From the NCBI GenBank assembly GCA_029379225.1, contig JAQYWR010000033.1, forward strand, positions 29,479-93,478: a DNA stretch of 64,000 bases. Reading direction: 5' to 3'. Positions 27,356 through 37,000 of this stretch are shown piece after piece (position 1 is the stretch's first letter; every line of letters starts with the position of its first letter). Source of the stretch: Nostoc sp. S4 (GTDB taxonomy: Bacteria > Cyanobacteriota > Cyanobacteriia > Cyanobacteriales > Nostocaceae). The translations under genes and the position numbers were made by a program. Under the pieces are notes generated by a model, which was not told where the DNA came from, did not search any database, and saw nothing but the letters and a program-made list of their open reading frames with translations.

Positions 27356-28252
27356 ATGCACCATCAAGAAGGTACATTCAAAGGTGTTGGCAAGCTTGAA
27401 CTGTATTACCAAAGCTGGTATCCAGAGGGTAAAGTTAAGGGAATATTAGCGATCGTACATGGATTGGGAGCGCATAGCGAGCGCTACGATAACGTAATTC
27501 AACATTTAATACCCAAGCAATACGCTGTCTACGGTTTTGATTTGCGCGGTCATGGACGTTCGCCAGGTCAGCAAGGCTACATTAATCGTTGGAGTGAGTT
27601 TCGTGAAGATTTGCGAGCATTTTTAGAGTTAATTAAAACTCAACAGCCAGGAAGCCCAATTTTTCTTTTAGGTCATAGCTTAGGCTCGGTGATTGTCTTG
27701 GATTATGCTCTGCGTTGTCCCCAAGAAGCATCTAGATTACAAGGTGTAATTACCTTAGCACCAGCTTTAGGAAAGGTTGGAGTGTCAAAAACCCGGTTAC
27801 TCATAGGAAAGCTGCTCTCACGAGTTTGGCCGCGTTTTACTTTGAATACCGGACTAGATCTGTCTGCTGGTTCGCGCGATGAAAAAATTTTAGCCGCTTA
27901 TGCCCAAGATTCTTTGCGCCATACTAGAGGCAGTGCCCGTCTAGCTACAGAATTCTTTGCTAGCGTTGATTGGGTAAATGCCCATGCTGCTGATTGGCAA
28001 TTACCATTGTTGATTCTCCACGGAGGAGCAGACCGAGTAACTCTACCTGAGGGAGGGAAAATTTTTTCTCAACGGGTGAGTTGTCCAGATAAACTGAGAA
28101 TCGAGTATCCAGGTGCTTATCACGAGCTTCAGAGTGACCTGAATTATCAAGAGGTAATGACTGATTTAGAAAATTGGTTGGAGCGACATTTGCCAACTCA
28201 GACAGCGCAACTCGGAGGAGAAAGCCCTAATTTGGAGTTTCCCAGTTCTTAG
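27356..28252 (+). CDS. Alpha/beta hydrolase, monoacylglycerol lipase-like
   Basis: 298 residues. The oxyanion HGLGAHSERY, the LRGHGRSPG loop, the nucleophile elbow GHSLGS, the late Asp in GGADRVTLPEG and His in GAYHELQSD make a complete Ser-Asp-His triad. The pattern fits the serine aminopeptidase S33/monoacylglycerol lipase group (Hydrolase_4). It likely cleaves monoacylglycerols or lysophospholipids in the cytoplasm. It is divergent from the PlsC-like gene. Confidence 0.9.
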   Translation: MHHQEGTFKGVGKLELYYQSWYPEGKVKGILAIVHGLGAHSERYDNVIQHLIPKQYAVYGFDLRGHGRSPGQQGYINRWSEFREDLRAFLELIKTQQPGSPIFLLGHSLGSVIVLDYALRCPQEASRLQGVITLAPALGKVGVSKTRLLIGKLLSRVWPRFTLNTGLDLSAGSRDEKILAAYAQDSLRHTRGSARLATEFFASVDWVNAHAADWQLPLLILHGGADRVTLPEGGKIFSQRVSCPDKLRIEYPGAYHELQSDLNYQEVMTDLENWLERHLPTQTAQLGGESPNLEFPSS

Positions 28253-28306
28253 GTTTGAGTACATGACTGGAGTTTAGATTAGTCAAGAGTGCGAAACATC
28301 GCTGTT

Positions 28307-29470
28307 CTACTTTTGAGCGTTTTTGCTTAAGGTTTCCATAAATATCGCTTCTTTAAGTAATTTGCTTGTAGATTTTCTACGATACCACCACATTACAAAG
28401 CCAGTGATGAACAAGATTAACGGTGCAAGTCCAACAAAGATATAGAGGATGCGCGTAGGTAATCCGCCAAAAGTGCCGTAGTGGAGTGGTTCAAAAGAGT
28501 TGAGGACGCGATCGCCCAATGGTATCTTTAATATATTATCCACTCGCAACACTTTACCACTGTACTGGTCGAGATAAACATAGCTTTGCCCATTCTCATC
28601 ATCATCCTGGGGCAATTTAAAGCGAATACTCAAAGCATCTTCTGGTTTACGAGGAAAATAAATCGTCCCCAGCATTGCATTTGGAAATGTAGCACGAGCA
28701 GTTTCTAATTGGTCTGTTAGTTGCAGTGGGGTTTTACCTGGAATCAGCTTAGAGACTGGTTCCGATGCTGACTTATTAGTAAATGTCACTGCATAAATTA
28801 TCGGGTTAGTGAAATCAGAGAAATTCCAGCAGAAACCAGTAAAGCCTGTAAGAGCAATAAATATAGCTGTAACAATACCTGCAACTTTGTGAATATCAAA
28901 ATTAACTCGTTTGGGATGAGCATTCCACTTGATTTTGAAGCCGTTGAGCAATTTTCTCCAACCAGGCCAAAGCAGAATGCCTGTAATACTGAGGATACAC
29001 ATCAATAGGGCAGCAATCCCGGCGATCGCATATCCAGTTTTGCCTGCTAATAAACTGTAGTGGAGTTCGTAGACAACAGAGAAAAAGCGCTCAGAAAAAA
29101 TTTTCTGACTATTACCAATAATTGCTCCGTTGTAAGGGTTAACGTAGAGTTCAGCAAAATCGGTGTCCTGTTTCCTGGGAACAACGACTGCGGGAGCATT
29201 TGGCTTGGCAGATATATAAATCCGATCGATTGTGACATCTGGTTGATTTGTATAAGCTGTTTTCACCTGATTGAGGATAACTTCCACAGGTAAGCGAACG
29301 CCTTGTGGAGTAATCGTTCCAATTTGACGATGCAATAAAAATTCACTAATTTCATCGTGAAAGACTAACAAACTACCTGTTAGACCGATAATAATTGCAA
29401 TCAAACCTACAGCTAACCCGATATAACGGTGTAGTCTGAATACAAAGTCTCGGAGTTTTTTGGAGTGCAT
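28307..29470 (-). CDS. PepSY-associated membrane protein (siderophore-iron reductase type)
   Basis: About 387 residues from the ATG at 29470, which has AAAGGAGT upstream; the longer frame would overlap the receptor gene. Four membrane segments are visible: LHRYIGLAVGLIAIIIGLTG, AIAGIAALLMCILSITGILL, VAGIVTAIFIALTGFTGF and a C-terminal ILYIFVGLAPLILFITGFVMWWY. They enclose periplasmic PepSY-like domains. Family members sit with TonB receptors and are thought to reduce ferric siderophores in the inner membrane. It starts about 30 bases after the receptor gene, so the two are an operon. Confidence 0.88.
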   Translation of the reverse strand: MHSKKLRDFVFRLHRYIGLAVGLIAIIIGLTGSLLVFHDEISEFLLHRQIGTITPQGVRLPVEVILNQVKTAYTNQPDVTIDRIYISAKPNAPAVVVPRKQDTDFAELYVNPYNGAIIGNSQKIFSERFFSVVYELHYSLLAGKTGYAIAGIAALLMCILSITGILLWPGWRKLLNGFKIKWNAHPKRVNFDIHKVAGIVTAIFIALTGFTGFCWNFSDFTNPIIYAVTFTNKSASEPVSKLIPGKTPLQLTDQLETARATFPNAMLGTIYFPRKPEDALSIRFKLPQDDDENGQSYVYLDQYSGKVLRVDNILKIPLGDRVLNSFEPLHYGTFGGLPTRILYIFVGLAPLILFITGFVMWWYRRKSTSKLLKEAIFMETLSKNAQK

Positions 29471-29499
29471 AAAGAATACTCCTTTGTATTCTATTGGGG

Positions 29500-32196
29500 T
29501 TAAAACTGCCACGAAATTGTTCCCTGCACCGTTAGCGGTTCGCCTGGAAAGACTCTGAGAATGTCAGAAGATGATTCGTAGTAATCAACGTTGAAGAGAT
29601 TTTTGATGCTGACAGCAGTTCGCAAGCGATCGCGTTTGTAGAAAATAGAAGCATCGGTGCGAAAATAGCTTGGTAAGGTAAAACTATTATCCAAATCTCC
29701 TTCTCGTTCCCCAACATAGAAGAAACCCAAGCCTAAACCCCATCCTTCTAAACTGCCAGATTGAAATTTGTAGGATGTGAACAAGCCGAAGGAATTTTCT
29801 GGCGCATTAACTAAGCGGTTGCCTTCAGGATAATCTGTGTCCTGGCTGATGCGAGCATCAATGTAGGCGTAGCCCGCGGCAATGCTCCATCCGGGCAAGA
29901 TTTCACCACTAATATCCAACTCAATGCCGCGACTGCGTTGTTTTCCAGTTTGGATAGAAAAATTAGAATTATTGGGATCGGTCGTCAGCACGTTAGAGCG
30001 AGTTAAGTCAAACAATGCTAAAGTCGCAGACAGTTTGTTACTTAAATCTCCCTTGATGCCCACTTCATACTGAGTTCCAGTTTCTGGATCGAATAAATTA
30101 CCATTCGCATCTATACCACTGTTGGGGTTAAACGAGCGACTGTAGCTAGCATAGAGAGAAATCGGCTCAATAGGTTGATAGACAATTCCCACCCGTGGGC
30201 TAAATGCTTCATCAGATTGGCTAGTTTTTGTGTCTGCGATCAAATCCTTCGAGTCCTGATTAGCCCAGTCATAACGTCCACCTAGCACTAATTTCAAGTT
30301 ATCTGCTAAAGCAATCTGATCTTGAAGATAAACCCCAACAAACCCGCTTGATTGAGTACTATTACCTCTATCTTCAACAGCACCTCTGGGAGAGCCATAC
30401 ACCGGGTTGAACAGGTCAAGTGGTGCAACTTCGCCAGAGATATACTCAAAACCTGTTCGTTTGGTGTTATATATCTCTGTCCCAAACAGAAGTGTATGCT
30501 TAATCGATCCAGTTTGGAATTTACCAGTTAAGTCAGTCGCTACGATAAAGCCGTTTACGGTATCATCTGTTTTTGGGTTTGGATCGTCGAAGTAAAAGCG
30601 GCTGAGAGTTCGACCATCAGGGTCAAGGCTACTACCAGCAGTAAATCCACCCCCTCCTCTTTTTAAAACTGCGTACCGAAAGACATTTCTTACTGACCAA
30701 TCTTTGCTGAACTGATGCTGCAAGTCATACCCAATTCTGGCATACGAGCCAGTCTCGAAATCATTTGGTTCACCTATAAAGCGATTGATGGGAATCTTAC
30801 CATTGGGATTAGGCAGCACCGTACCCACAGCAGGTAAGCCGGCAGAAGTTTGACTTACTGTTTTCGACACATCTCCTTCAATGGTAAGTTTCGTATTAGA
30901 GCTAATCTGCCAGCTAACAACCGGATTAACCAACCAACGATTATTACGACTAAAGTCAATGAAGGTATCTGAGTCTTGATAAAAAGCATTTAAGCGATAT
31001 AGCACAGTTCGGCTATCGTTGAGTGGACCGGAAAAATCCACTGCACCTCGGTAGAGGTCGTAACTCCCGGCGAGAAACTCAAGGTTATAGAAAGGGTCGC
31101 GCAATGGCTGTTTGGTGACAATATTCACTGTACCACCTAAAGATCCCTGACCATATAACACAGAAGCCGGGCCTTTCAAAATTTCAACGCGCTCAATGTT
31201 CGTGAGATCGTTTCTAGAAACTGAGCCGAAATCGACGTCTCTGACACCATTTCTGAGAACATTCGAGCTATAATCAAAGCCCCGAATAGAAAAAGCACTT
31301 AACCCTCCTTCATAGGAAGGATTAGAAGGAATCACACCGCTAACTGTTCTCACTGCATCATCCGGGTCGGTGATCACTCGGTCTTCAATCACTTGTCGAG
31401 GAACCACCTGAATGGATTGAGGAATATCGCGGATGGGTGTGTCAGTTCTAGTTGCAGAAGAAGCATCAGTTGCACCATATCCATCTTGTTCACCCGTTAC
31501 CACCAATTCAATTGGTTCATCATTTTGTGCTGATGGTTGATTTGGCGGTGTCTGATTCTCCGGCTGACTTGGTTGCGTTTGAGGTTGTTGTGCTGATGAT
31601 ACAGCAGTTGCTACAGAGAAAATAAGACCCTCATCTGGACTGTCATACAACTCAACAGCAGGCAAGTTTGCCTCACCTATCACTGTCACCCGGATAGTAT
31701 TAGTATCAAAATTTGTGACTGTGATTTCTGTGACCCCTTGAATTGGTTTTTCAGAGCGGAATGTGAACGCCTCACCATTAAGTAAACGCAGTTGAGCATT
31801 GGGAATATCAGCAATAAAATTATTGCCAGCACTGCGATTTGTGATTTGTAACTCTTGCGCTTTGCTAGTCTGTAAAATCACCTCCACACCCTTAGAGGTA
31901 GGATTTGCTTTAACTCCTGTCACTTGCACTAATTCAGGAGTTGGCGACTGCACTAACTGCTGGGCGCTGCTAATAGGAAGCTTTATCTGCTTGAGTTGCT
32001 GCTTTTTAATCGGTTCAATAATCTGTTTTTTGCTACTCAGTTGAGTAGAGTCTACACTAGCCTTAGTGGATACTGTAACAGGATCGGCTCTTGTACTTTG
32101 TGCCCAAACAGGTTGAGCAACAAGTGGCATGAAGACACTCGTGATGCATCCACTGACAATAAAGCATAACAAACTAGGCGATCGCTGAACCTTCAT
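29500..32196 (-). CDS. TonB-dependent siderophore receptor with N-terminal AMIN domain
   Basis: 898 residues. A signal peptide (FIVSGCITSVFMPLVAQPVWAQ) is followed by an AMIN-like domain (about 80-200; VTGVKANPTSKGVEVIL), a Gln/Pro linker, the plug (TDTPIRDIPQSIQVVPRQVI; VEILKGPASVLYGQGSLGG), and a 22-strand-type barrel ending in ...GTISWQF with terminal Phe. It takes up ferric siderophores across the outer membrane. The AMIN domain in front of the plug is typical of cyanobacterial receptors. AGGAG precedes the start. The AraC-type gene upstream is the likely regulator. Confidence 0.94.
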   Translation of the reverse strand: MKVQRSPSLLCFIVSGCITSVFMPLVAQPVWAQSTRADPVTVSTKASVDSTQLSSKKQIIEPIKKQQLKQIKLPISSAQQLVQSPTPELVQVTGVKANPTSKGVEVILQTSKAQELQITNRSAGNNFIADIPNAQLRLLNGEAFTFRSEKPIQGVTEITVTNFDTNTIRVTVIGEANLPAVELYDSPDEGLIFSVATAVSSAQQPQTQPSQPENQTPPNQPSAQNDEPIELVVTGEQDGYGATDASSATRTDTPIRDIPQSIQVVPRQVIEDRVITDPDDAVRTVSGVIPSNPSYEGGLSAFSIRGFDYSSNVLRNGVRDVDFGSVSRNDLTNIERVEILKGPASVLYGQGSLGGTVNIVTKQPLRDPFYNLEFLAGSYDLYRGAVDFSGPLNDSRTVLYRLNAFYQDSDTFIDFSRNNRWLVNPVVSWQISSNTKLTIEGDVSKTVSQTSAGLPAVGTVLPNPNGKIPINRFIGEPNDFETGSYARIGYDLQHQFSKDWSVRNVFRYAVLKRGGGGFTAGSSLDPDGRTLSRFYFDDPNPKTDDTVNGFIVATDLTGKFQTGSIKHTLLFGTEIYNTKRTGFEYISGEVAPLDLFNPVYGSPRGAVEDRGNSTQSSGFVGVYLQDQIALADNLKLVLGGRYDWANQDSKDLIADTKTSQSDEAFSPRVGIVYQPIEPISLYASYSRSFNPNSGIDANGNLFDPETGTQYEVGIKGDLSNKLSATLALFDLTRSNVLTTDPNNSNFSIQTGKQRSRGIELDISGEILPGWSIAAGYAYIDARISQDTDYPEGNRLVNAPENSFGLFTSYKFQSGSLEGWGLGLGFFYVGEREGDLDNSFTLPSYFRTDASIFYKRDRLRTAVSIKNLFNVDYYESSSDILRVFPGEPLTVQGTISWQF

Positions 32197-32387
32197 AGCT
32201 CCTCACACACAAAAAAGCCAACACTCTCCAGCAGCAAGTCATCTAGAGAACTTCCTCTTTGACTCACAAAGTTGTTGAAATTTATTGGCAATTAATTAAG
32301 TTATACGGAGCATACAGGATTTCAATGACTATTTCCGCTCCCAAAAGACTGCTTGCAACTCAAAGAAGACCAAATGTTTGATAAATT

Positions 32388-33398
32388 TCAAGTAGCAGGC
32401 TTTTCTCCTAAGCGACAGGCGCTAGGACTAATGCTATACTTGCGTTTGAAAGCGACAGCAAAATGTCCAGTATTGACGTAGCCCACTATATTTGCCACTG
32501 TCGCTACGCTCAACTTACCTTCACAGAGCAACTGCCGCGCTTTCTCCATACGGTAATCGTGTAGGTAGCCAAATACAGTTGTGCCAAAAATCTCACGAAA
32601 GCCTCGCTTAAGCTTGTTGTGATTAATTCCGGCTTGCTTTGCTAAGTCTATTAAAGACGGTGGATTATCCAAATGCCGCAGTAAAATTTCTTTAGCATTA
32701 TAAATGCGGTCAATATCAGTAGACTTGAGGGTTGTGACCAAATTTAAACCCTGTTCGCGTTTGACGGTTTGCTCTAAGTACAAAACTAATAATTCTAAGG
32801 CTTTGCTTTCCAGATACCGCTGTTTAATCCATCCTCGATAAGGGCAAGTTAGAATTTGCCTAATTGCTAGCTGCATTGCTGGAGTAGTTGTTCCCAGCAG
32901 ATTAAAATCCTCCTGCTTGTTTCCCTCAATCAAATTTTTTAACTGCAATGGTAGAGAGTCAAGCTGATTGCTGCCGTATGATTTGAGGAAAGAAGGCTCC
33001 ATGCAAATCTGGACTCTGAAAATTCGTTGGTTGGCAGGCCACTCTTCTGTCTCCATAGCACACCCAAATCCGAAACAATTCTGTCCGTTAATTTCGTGAA
33101 AGTAGTCGTTTGTCTTGTGAATCACTACTCCAGCATCGCCGGAAATAAAAAATGTTAAGACTGATGCTGTCCATCCTTCTTCATAATCATCACAACGAAT
33201 AAATTCTCGGCATTCAAATTCTCGAACGCGAAGCCAGAACCCATCCTGAAGCCAAATTAATCGCCTGTATCCTGTGCCTAACTGTTTAGGGTAATCAAAG
33301 ATATCGTCGAAGTCGTCTGATTGGTATAAACGATGGGTATTCTGCCAGCTCTGCTCCCATAGTTCATCATAATCTGAGGCTGAAAGGGTAATTGTCAT
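32388..33398 (-). CDS. AraC-family transcriptional regulator (PchR-like)
   Basis: 336 residues. The N-terminal half is a ligand-binding region. The C-terminal AraC helix-turn-helix pair is clear (LIDLAKQAGINHNKLKRGFREIFGTTVFGYLHDYRM, then ARQLLCEGKLSVATVANIVGYVNTGHFAVAFKRKYSISPS). PchR-type regulators of iron-siderophore uptake have this layout and activate the receptor gene when the siderophore is present. Its place directly upstream of the TonB receptor on the same strand supports that role. Confidence 0.9.
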   Translation of the reverse strand: MTITLSASDYDELWEQSWQNTHRLYQSDDFDDIFDYPKQLGTGYRRLIWLQDGFWLRVREFECREFIRCDDYEEGWTASVLTFFISGDAGVVIHKTNDYFHEINGQNCFGFGCAMETEEWPANQRIFRVQICMEPSFLKSYGSNQLDSLPLQLKNLIEGNKQEDFNLLGTTTPAMQLAIRQILTCPYRGWIKQRYLESKALELLVLYLEQTVKREQGLNLVTTLKSTDIDRIYNAKEILLRHLDNPPSLIDLAKQAGINHNKLKRGFREIFGTTVFGYLHDYRMEKARQLLCEGKLSVATVANIVGYVNTGHFAVAFKRKYSISPSACRLGEKPAT

Positions 33399-33656
33399 TG
33401 TTGCAATTGATTAAATTTTTCTCAAATTTATTGAAAAATCATCTCATTTTTTTACAACTAGTTGATAACAGAACTTAAATATTTTTAAGGAAAAGTAAAT
33501 TTTAAACTCTTACATATAGACAAAATGCAAATACGTCAGCTAATTTATCTGCAACTTCTTCAAACTCTTCATTCTTGAGTTGACATTATGTGTAAGCCTT
33601 CACTATTAACAGAGTGTGTTTTTGTTCTTGACCTTTTTACTATTAGTCTTAAAGAA

Positions 33657-33761
33657 CTAGTTTTTGAAGATATTCACTGGCGGAACATAACCGCCTTCAA
33701 CAATTTGTTCCTCGATAAAAGCTTTCATCAACTCAGGTAAGGAAATCTCAAAGTTGGTCAT
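33657..33761 (-). pseudogene. ParD/CopG-type antitoxin remnant
   Basis: The ATG at 33761 begins MTNFEISLPELMKAFIEEQI followed by VEGGYVPP, which matches the ribbon-helix-helix start of ParD antitoxins (ISLPxxMKxFIEEQVxxGGYxx). After GGY the reading turns into VPPVNIFKN and a stop at residue 35, where family members continue with SEYIRELI and so on. No ParE toxin gene is beside it. It is a truncated antitoxin gene or a very short derivative. A dispersed repeat at 33807-33837 lies just upstream. The rest of the gap 33399-33861 shows nothing else. Confidence 0.6.
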
Positions 33762-33806
33762 ATCTTGAGAGTTTGGGTGAACCAATTTTATTTACTATGT
33801 TACCAA

Positions 33807-33837
33807 GGCGATATCTACGACGGGCAACGCCTACGCA
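33807..33837. repeat. Dispersed palindromic repeat (GTCTACGACGGGC family)
   Basis: This copy reads GGCGATATCTACGACGGGCA then ACGCCTACGC. It belongs to the same family as 18457-18495 and 51645-51673 and lies upstream of the antitoxin remnant. Confidence 0.75.
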
Positions 33838-33861
33838 TTTAGTTTGATGTAAACACTAGAA

Positions 33862-34191
33862 TCAATTATTTACATTATCTGAAAAATATGTTGCTGAGGA
33901 TTGAGAGTTTTTTACAACAAAGATAGGTTCTCCCTTTACTCCTCCACGGGTAAGAGTACAAATTTTATAGAGGTTTTCACACTCAAAGATTGCCAGAACT
34001 AGCTCTTTTCCTGTTTGGTAGGAGGATGGTAAACGTTTACCTACCTCACATTTCATCTCAGTCTCATTGTCACACCACTGTAATTTCCAAATACGCTTTT
34101 GAGTTACTGGTGCTTGGACAGACTGAGCCAGAGCATTATACACCTGTTCCGCTTTTACATCATCCTTGGCTGCCGGGACAAAAAACTTCAT
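33862..34191 (-). CDS. Unknown 109-residue protein
   Basis: Begins MKFFVPAAKDDVKAEQVYNA and has a helical start followed by beta-like stretches (RIWKLQWCDNETEMKCEVGK, ELVLAIFECENLYKICT). No family was recognised. Three Cys lie in the middle third. The composition is like a real soluble protein. Neighbours give no clue to function. Confidence 0.65.
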   Translation of the reverse strand: MKFFVPAAKDDVKAEQVYNALAQSVQAPVTQKRIWKLQWCDNETEMKCEVGKRLPSSYQTGKELVLAIFECENLYKICTLTRGGVKGEPIFVVKNSQSSATYFSDNVNN

Positions 34192-34775
34192 AAGCTTTGG
34201 TTATAAGTAACATATTGTATTAAGTAAATCAGCGTAGATAATTATTTATCATTGGAATAAGGCAATAGGCACTCTTAAAATAAGAATAAAGGTTTTAGTC
34301 TAGTTTGTTTTTCTTAACATAGTTTGATTTTCTTGTGCCAACTTACTTAGCACCAGCGTAACGCACTATCGATTCTAGCTTCTAAATCAAGTTTTGGAGT
34401 TGTAAATCAGATTTTGGAGTTGTAAATCAAGTTTTGGACTTCTAAATCAGGTTTTGAAGTTGTAAATCAAGTTTTGGAGTTCTAAATCAGGTTTTGAAGT
34501 TGTAATACCAATTCTCTAAAATATCGCAACAAATCAATCTCAGCGTCTCCGTGTCCCCACGTCATTATCTTTAGCCATCTTTTGGAAAACTGGTATAAAC
34601 CTGTGATTCTCAACAAATTTCAGCAAATCCACCTAAATTTATTCTGTCCACTAACTCCAATGCTCAAAAAGCTCTGTAGCTTCTCTACAGTTGGTGCATC
34701 CATTAATACCATTTATTTGTCAAGCTGCACAAATTTTTGGATTTTCCTTATTTTTCAAAAATTTTTTATTTTATT
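34192..34775. other. Intergenic region containing a 20-base tandem repeat
   Basis: Nearly 600 AT-rich bases between a small unknown gene and mnmE. It holds the tandem array at 34384-34503 and a stretch near 34535-34565 with the common GCGTCTCCGTGTCCCCACGTC-type interspersed sequence. No credible gene was seen; the plus-strand open frame from 34582 has no protein-like composition. Confidence 0.55.
34384..34503. repeat. Tandem repeat, six copies of 20 bases
   Basis: Six consecutive 20-base units of the type AAATCAAGTTTTGGAGTTGT with few changes (CAGG for CAAG, GAAG for GGAG, TTCT for TTGT). The alternate units share the same variants. The array lies in noncoding DNA downstream of mnmE. Confidence 0.9.
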
Positions 34776-36170
34776 TTATTTTCCTATGCAAAATTTACTG
34801 AAAATTCTATCTAAAACTGATTCTGTAACTTCTTCTCCAGTAATTTCTCCTAGCGCTTGAATTGCACCTCGTAAATCAATAGTCCAAAAATCAAGAGGTA
34901 ACTGCTGCTCAATAGTTGCTTGTACTTGTTCCAAAGAAATTTTAGCTTGAGTTAACGCTGCTGCTTGCCTTTGATTGATTGCTAAATCCATATCAGCAGC
35001 TTGGACTTTTCCAGTTTGAATTATTTCTAAAATCGCTGTTTCTAAAGCATTAATTCCTTGATTTTGTGACGCAGAGGTGAAAATTTTAAATTTTACACCT
35101 GGGATTTTGGATTGAAGAGTTTTTCTTTGGTTTTCTTCTACTAAATCGATTTTATTAATTACTAAAATTAAAGGACGGTGCTGCACTTTTTGGTAAATTT
35201 CTTCATCGCCTTGAGTCCACCCAGCCGAAGCGTCGATGGTGAGCAAGACTAAATCAGCTGCATTTGCCGCACGGAGCGATCGCTCGACGCCAATTTTTTC
35301 TACTTGGTCTGTTGTTTCCCGAATCCCCGCAGTATCTAGCACTTGCACGGGAATTCCTGCCACAACTAGCTGAGATTCCACCACATCGCGGGTTGTACCG
35401 GGTAAGTCTGTGACAATCGCGCGATCGCTCCGGCTCCAAGCGTTCAATAAACTCGATTTGCCCACATTCGGACGCCCAACAATTGCCACTTTTAAACCAG
35501 TGCGTAACAACTCACCTTTGTCTTTGGTTGCCAACAACCGAGAAATTTCTGCGGCAATTTTCTCAATTTCTGATATAATCGCTTTATCATCCAGCGGAGT
35601 CAGGTCTTCTTCAAAATCGATTTGAGCTTCGATTTCTGCCAAAATATCCAAACAGTTAGCGCGTAACTGCCGGATCGGATGAGCTAATTTTCCCTGTAAA
35701 CCAGCTAAAGCAGTTTGGGCTGCTTGGGGGGATTTAGCTCCCACCAAATCGGCAATCCCTTCGGCTTGAGTTAAATCCAATCGCCCATTCAAAAAGGCGC
35801 GGAGAGTGAATTCTCCGGGTTGGGCTAATCTTGCACCGCTTTCCAAACACAATTGCAATACTTGCTGCACTGCCATAATTCCCCCGTGACAATGGAATTC
35901 CACCACATCTTCACGGGTGTAAGAACGAGGTGCTTTCATAATTAACAACAGAGCTTCATCTATAAGTTGTTGCGTCTGGGGATGGCGAATATAACCGTAG
36001 AGAATCCGGTGAGTTTGCCAAACTTGTTGTCCTGGCGTGTGAAACAAAATTTGGGCGATGGACATCGCTTGGTCACCAGACACCCGGACAATGCCAACAC
36101 TACCTTGTTGGGGGACAACAGCAGTGGCGATCGCAGCTATAGTTCCGCTAGTGGCAAATAATTCGGACAT
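34776..36170 (-). CDS. mnmE: tRNA modification GTPase MnmE
   Basis: 464 residues. The N-terminal tetrahydrofolate-binding domain starts with TIAAIATAVVPQQGSVGIVRVSG. The helical domain holds the G domain: P-loop GRPNVGKSSLL, G3 DLPGTTRD then DTAGIRET, G4 NKIDL. The C-terminus ends FCIGK with the conserved Cys (CxGK). With MnmG it makes 5-carboxymethylaminomethyl-uridine at the tRNA wobble position. It is monocistronic. Confidence 0.96.
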   Translation of the reverse strand: MSELFATSGTIAAIATAVVPQQGSVGIVRVSGDQAMSIAQILFHTPGQQVWQTHRILYGYIRHPQTQQLIDEALLLIMKAPRSYTREDVVEFHCHGGIMAVQQVLQLCLESGARLAQPGEFTLRAFLNGRLDLTQAEGIADLVGAKSPQAAQTALAGLQGKLAHPIRQLRANCLDILAEIEAQIDFEEDLTPLDDKAIISEIEKIAAEISRLLATKDKGELLRTGLKVAIVGRPNVGKSSLLNAWSRSDRAIVTDLPGTTRDVVESQLVVAGIPVQVLDTAGIRETTDQVEKIGVERSLRAANAADLVLLTIDASAGWTQGDEEIYQKVQHRPLILVINKIDLVEENQRKTLQSKIPGVKFKIFTSASQNQGINALETAILEIIQTGKVQAADMDLAINQRQAAALTQAKISLEQVQATIEQQLPLDFWTIDLRGAIQALGEITGEEVTESVLDRIFSKFCIGK

Positions 36171-36370
36171 AAGCGCTTTTCATGAGGGTAGAAAGTTAGG
36201 AGTCAGGAGTAAAAACTATAACTCATAACCACTAACTTTCTAAATAGTAAGTATTTGGACGGTTGGCATGGCAACGGGCAAGGTAAAATTTATCTAGAAG
36301 CTGATGTTTGAGAGTTAAAAAGTTAGGAGTTGAAATTATAACTCATAACTTTTAAAGAGAGGAATTCACT

Positions 36371-36571
36371 GTGGAACAAAAAATTAATTGTGCTGTAGCC
36401 TGTGTCAACGGCTGCGTTTTAGGGGATAAATGCCCCAATCTTGAGTTCAGAGAAGCAACTGCCAAATTTGTTGAAGACACTTCTTTAGATAAAATGTTGG
36501 AAATGGCTGAAGAACGTTTGCGAAGAAAAATGATGGAACCGCCAAAATGGGTTTTTCCTGAAGATCCTTAG
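36371..36571 (+). CDS. Conserved small Cys-containing protein, function unknown
   Basis: 66 residues from a GTG start at 36371 with GAGG upstream. The N-terminus holds four Cys (INCAVACVNGCVLGDKCPN), followed by a charged helix (LDKMLEMAEERLRRKMMEPP) and the end KWVFPEDP. The Cys spacing suggests metal or cluster binding. I recognise the general look from cyanobacteria but cannot name a function. It is divergent from mnmE. Confidence 0.7.
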   Translation: MEQKINCAVACVNGCVLGDKCPNLEFREATAKFVEDTSLDKMLEMAEERLRRKMMEPPKWVFPEDP

Positions 36572-37000
36572 CGTTCAGCATTGATATTAATCAGCATTTT
36601 AGCATTTTTCCGACAATTAAAATTGCTCTTCAGTTATACATTTACTGATTAAAAATATAGGAGTTTTGAACTTTCTTCAATAATTTGCCATCTACTAACA
36701 AAAAACTGGAAAAGTAGTTTTAATTACTTTTCCAGATACTTGATTAAGCTGTTAGTTATTATGACTTTTCCCAGATGTTCTGATAACCTCATTACTAGCT
36801 AGTTTTTGCTCGATATTTTTCTGATAATAAAACTGAGGTAATTAGAATTACCCTTGAAAAAATCAAGCTTTGGAATGGTGGTTTGGAATGGAATGTCTTT
36901 GGCAGGAAATAAAAGCCTTTTTCAAACTGCTCAAAAATTCAGCCCTGCTTGTCTCACTCGCAAACAAGCAACATATCTCAAAAAGCAAATAAACTATTAG
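36572..37000. other. Intergenic region, nothing recognised
   Basis: About 430 AT-rich bases between the small Cys protein and the Gly/Tyr/Cys-rich peptide gene. A 12-base inverted pair (AAAAGTAGTTTTAATTACTTTT) lies near 36709-36732. No gene was identified. Confidence 0.4.

Noticed and set aside
34384..34503. CRISPR array candidate
   Set aside because: Units are directly adjoining with no spacers, so this is a simple tandem repeat.
34582..34860. A 92-codon plus-strand frame overlapping the mnmE 3' end
   Set aside because: It is Phe/Ile/Leu-rich noise from AT-rich DNA and runs antisense into the mnmE coding region.
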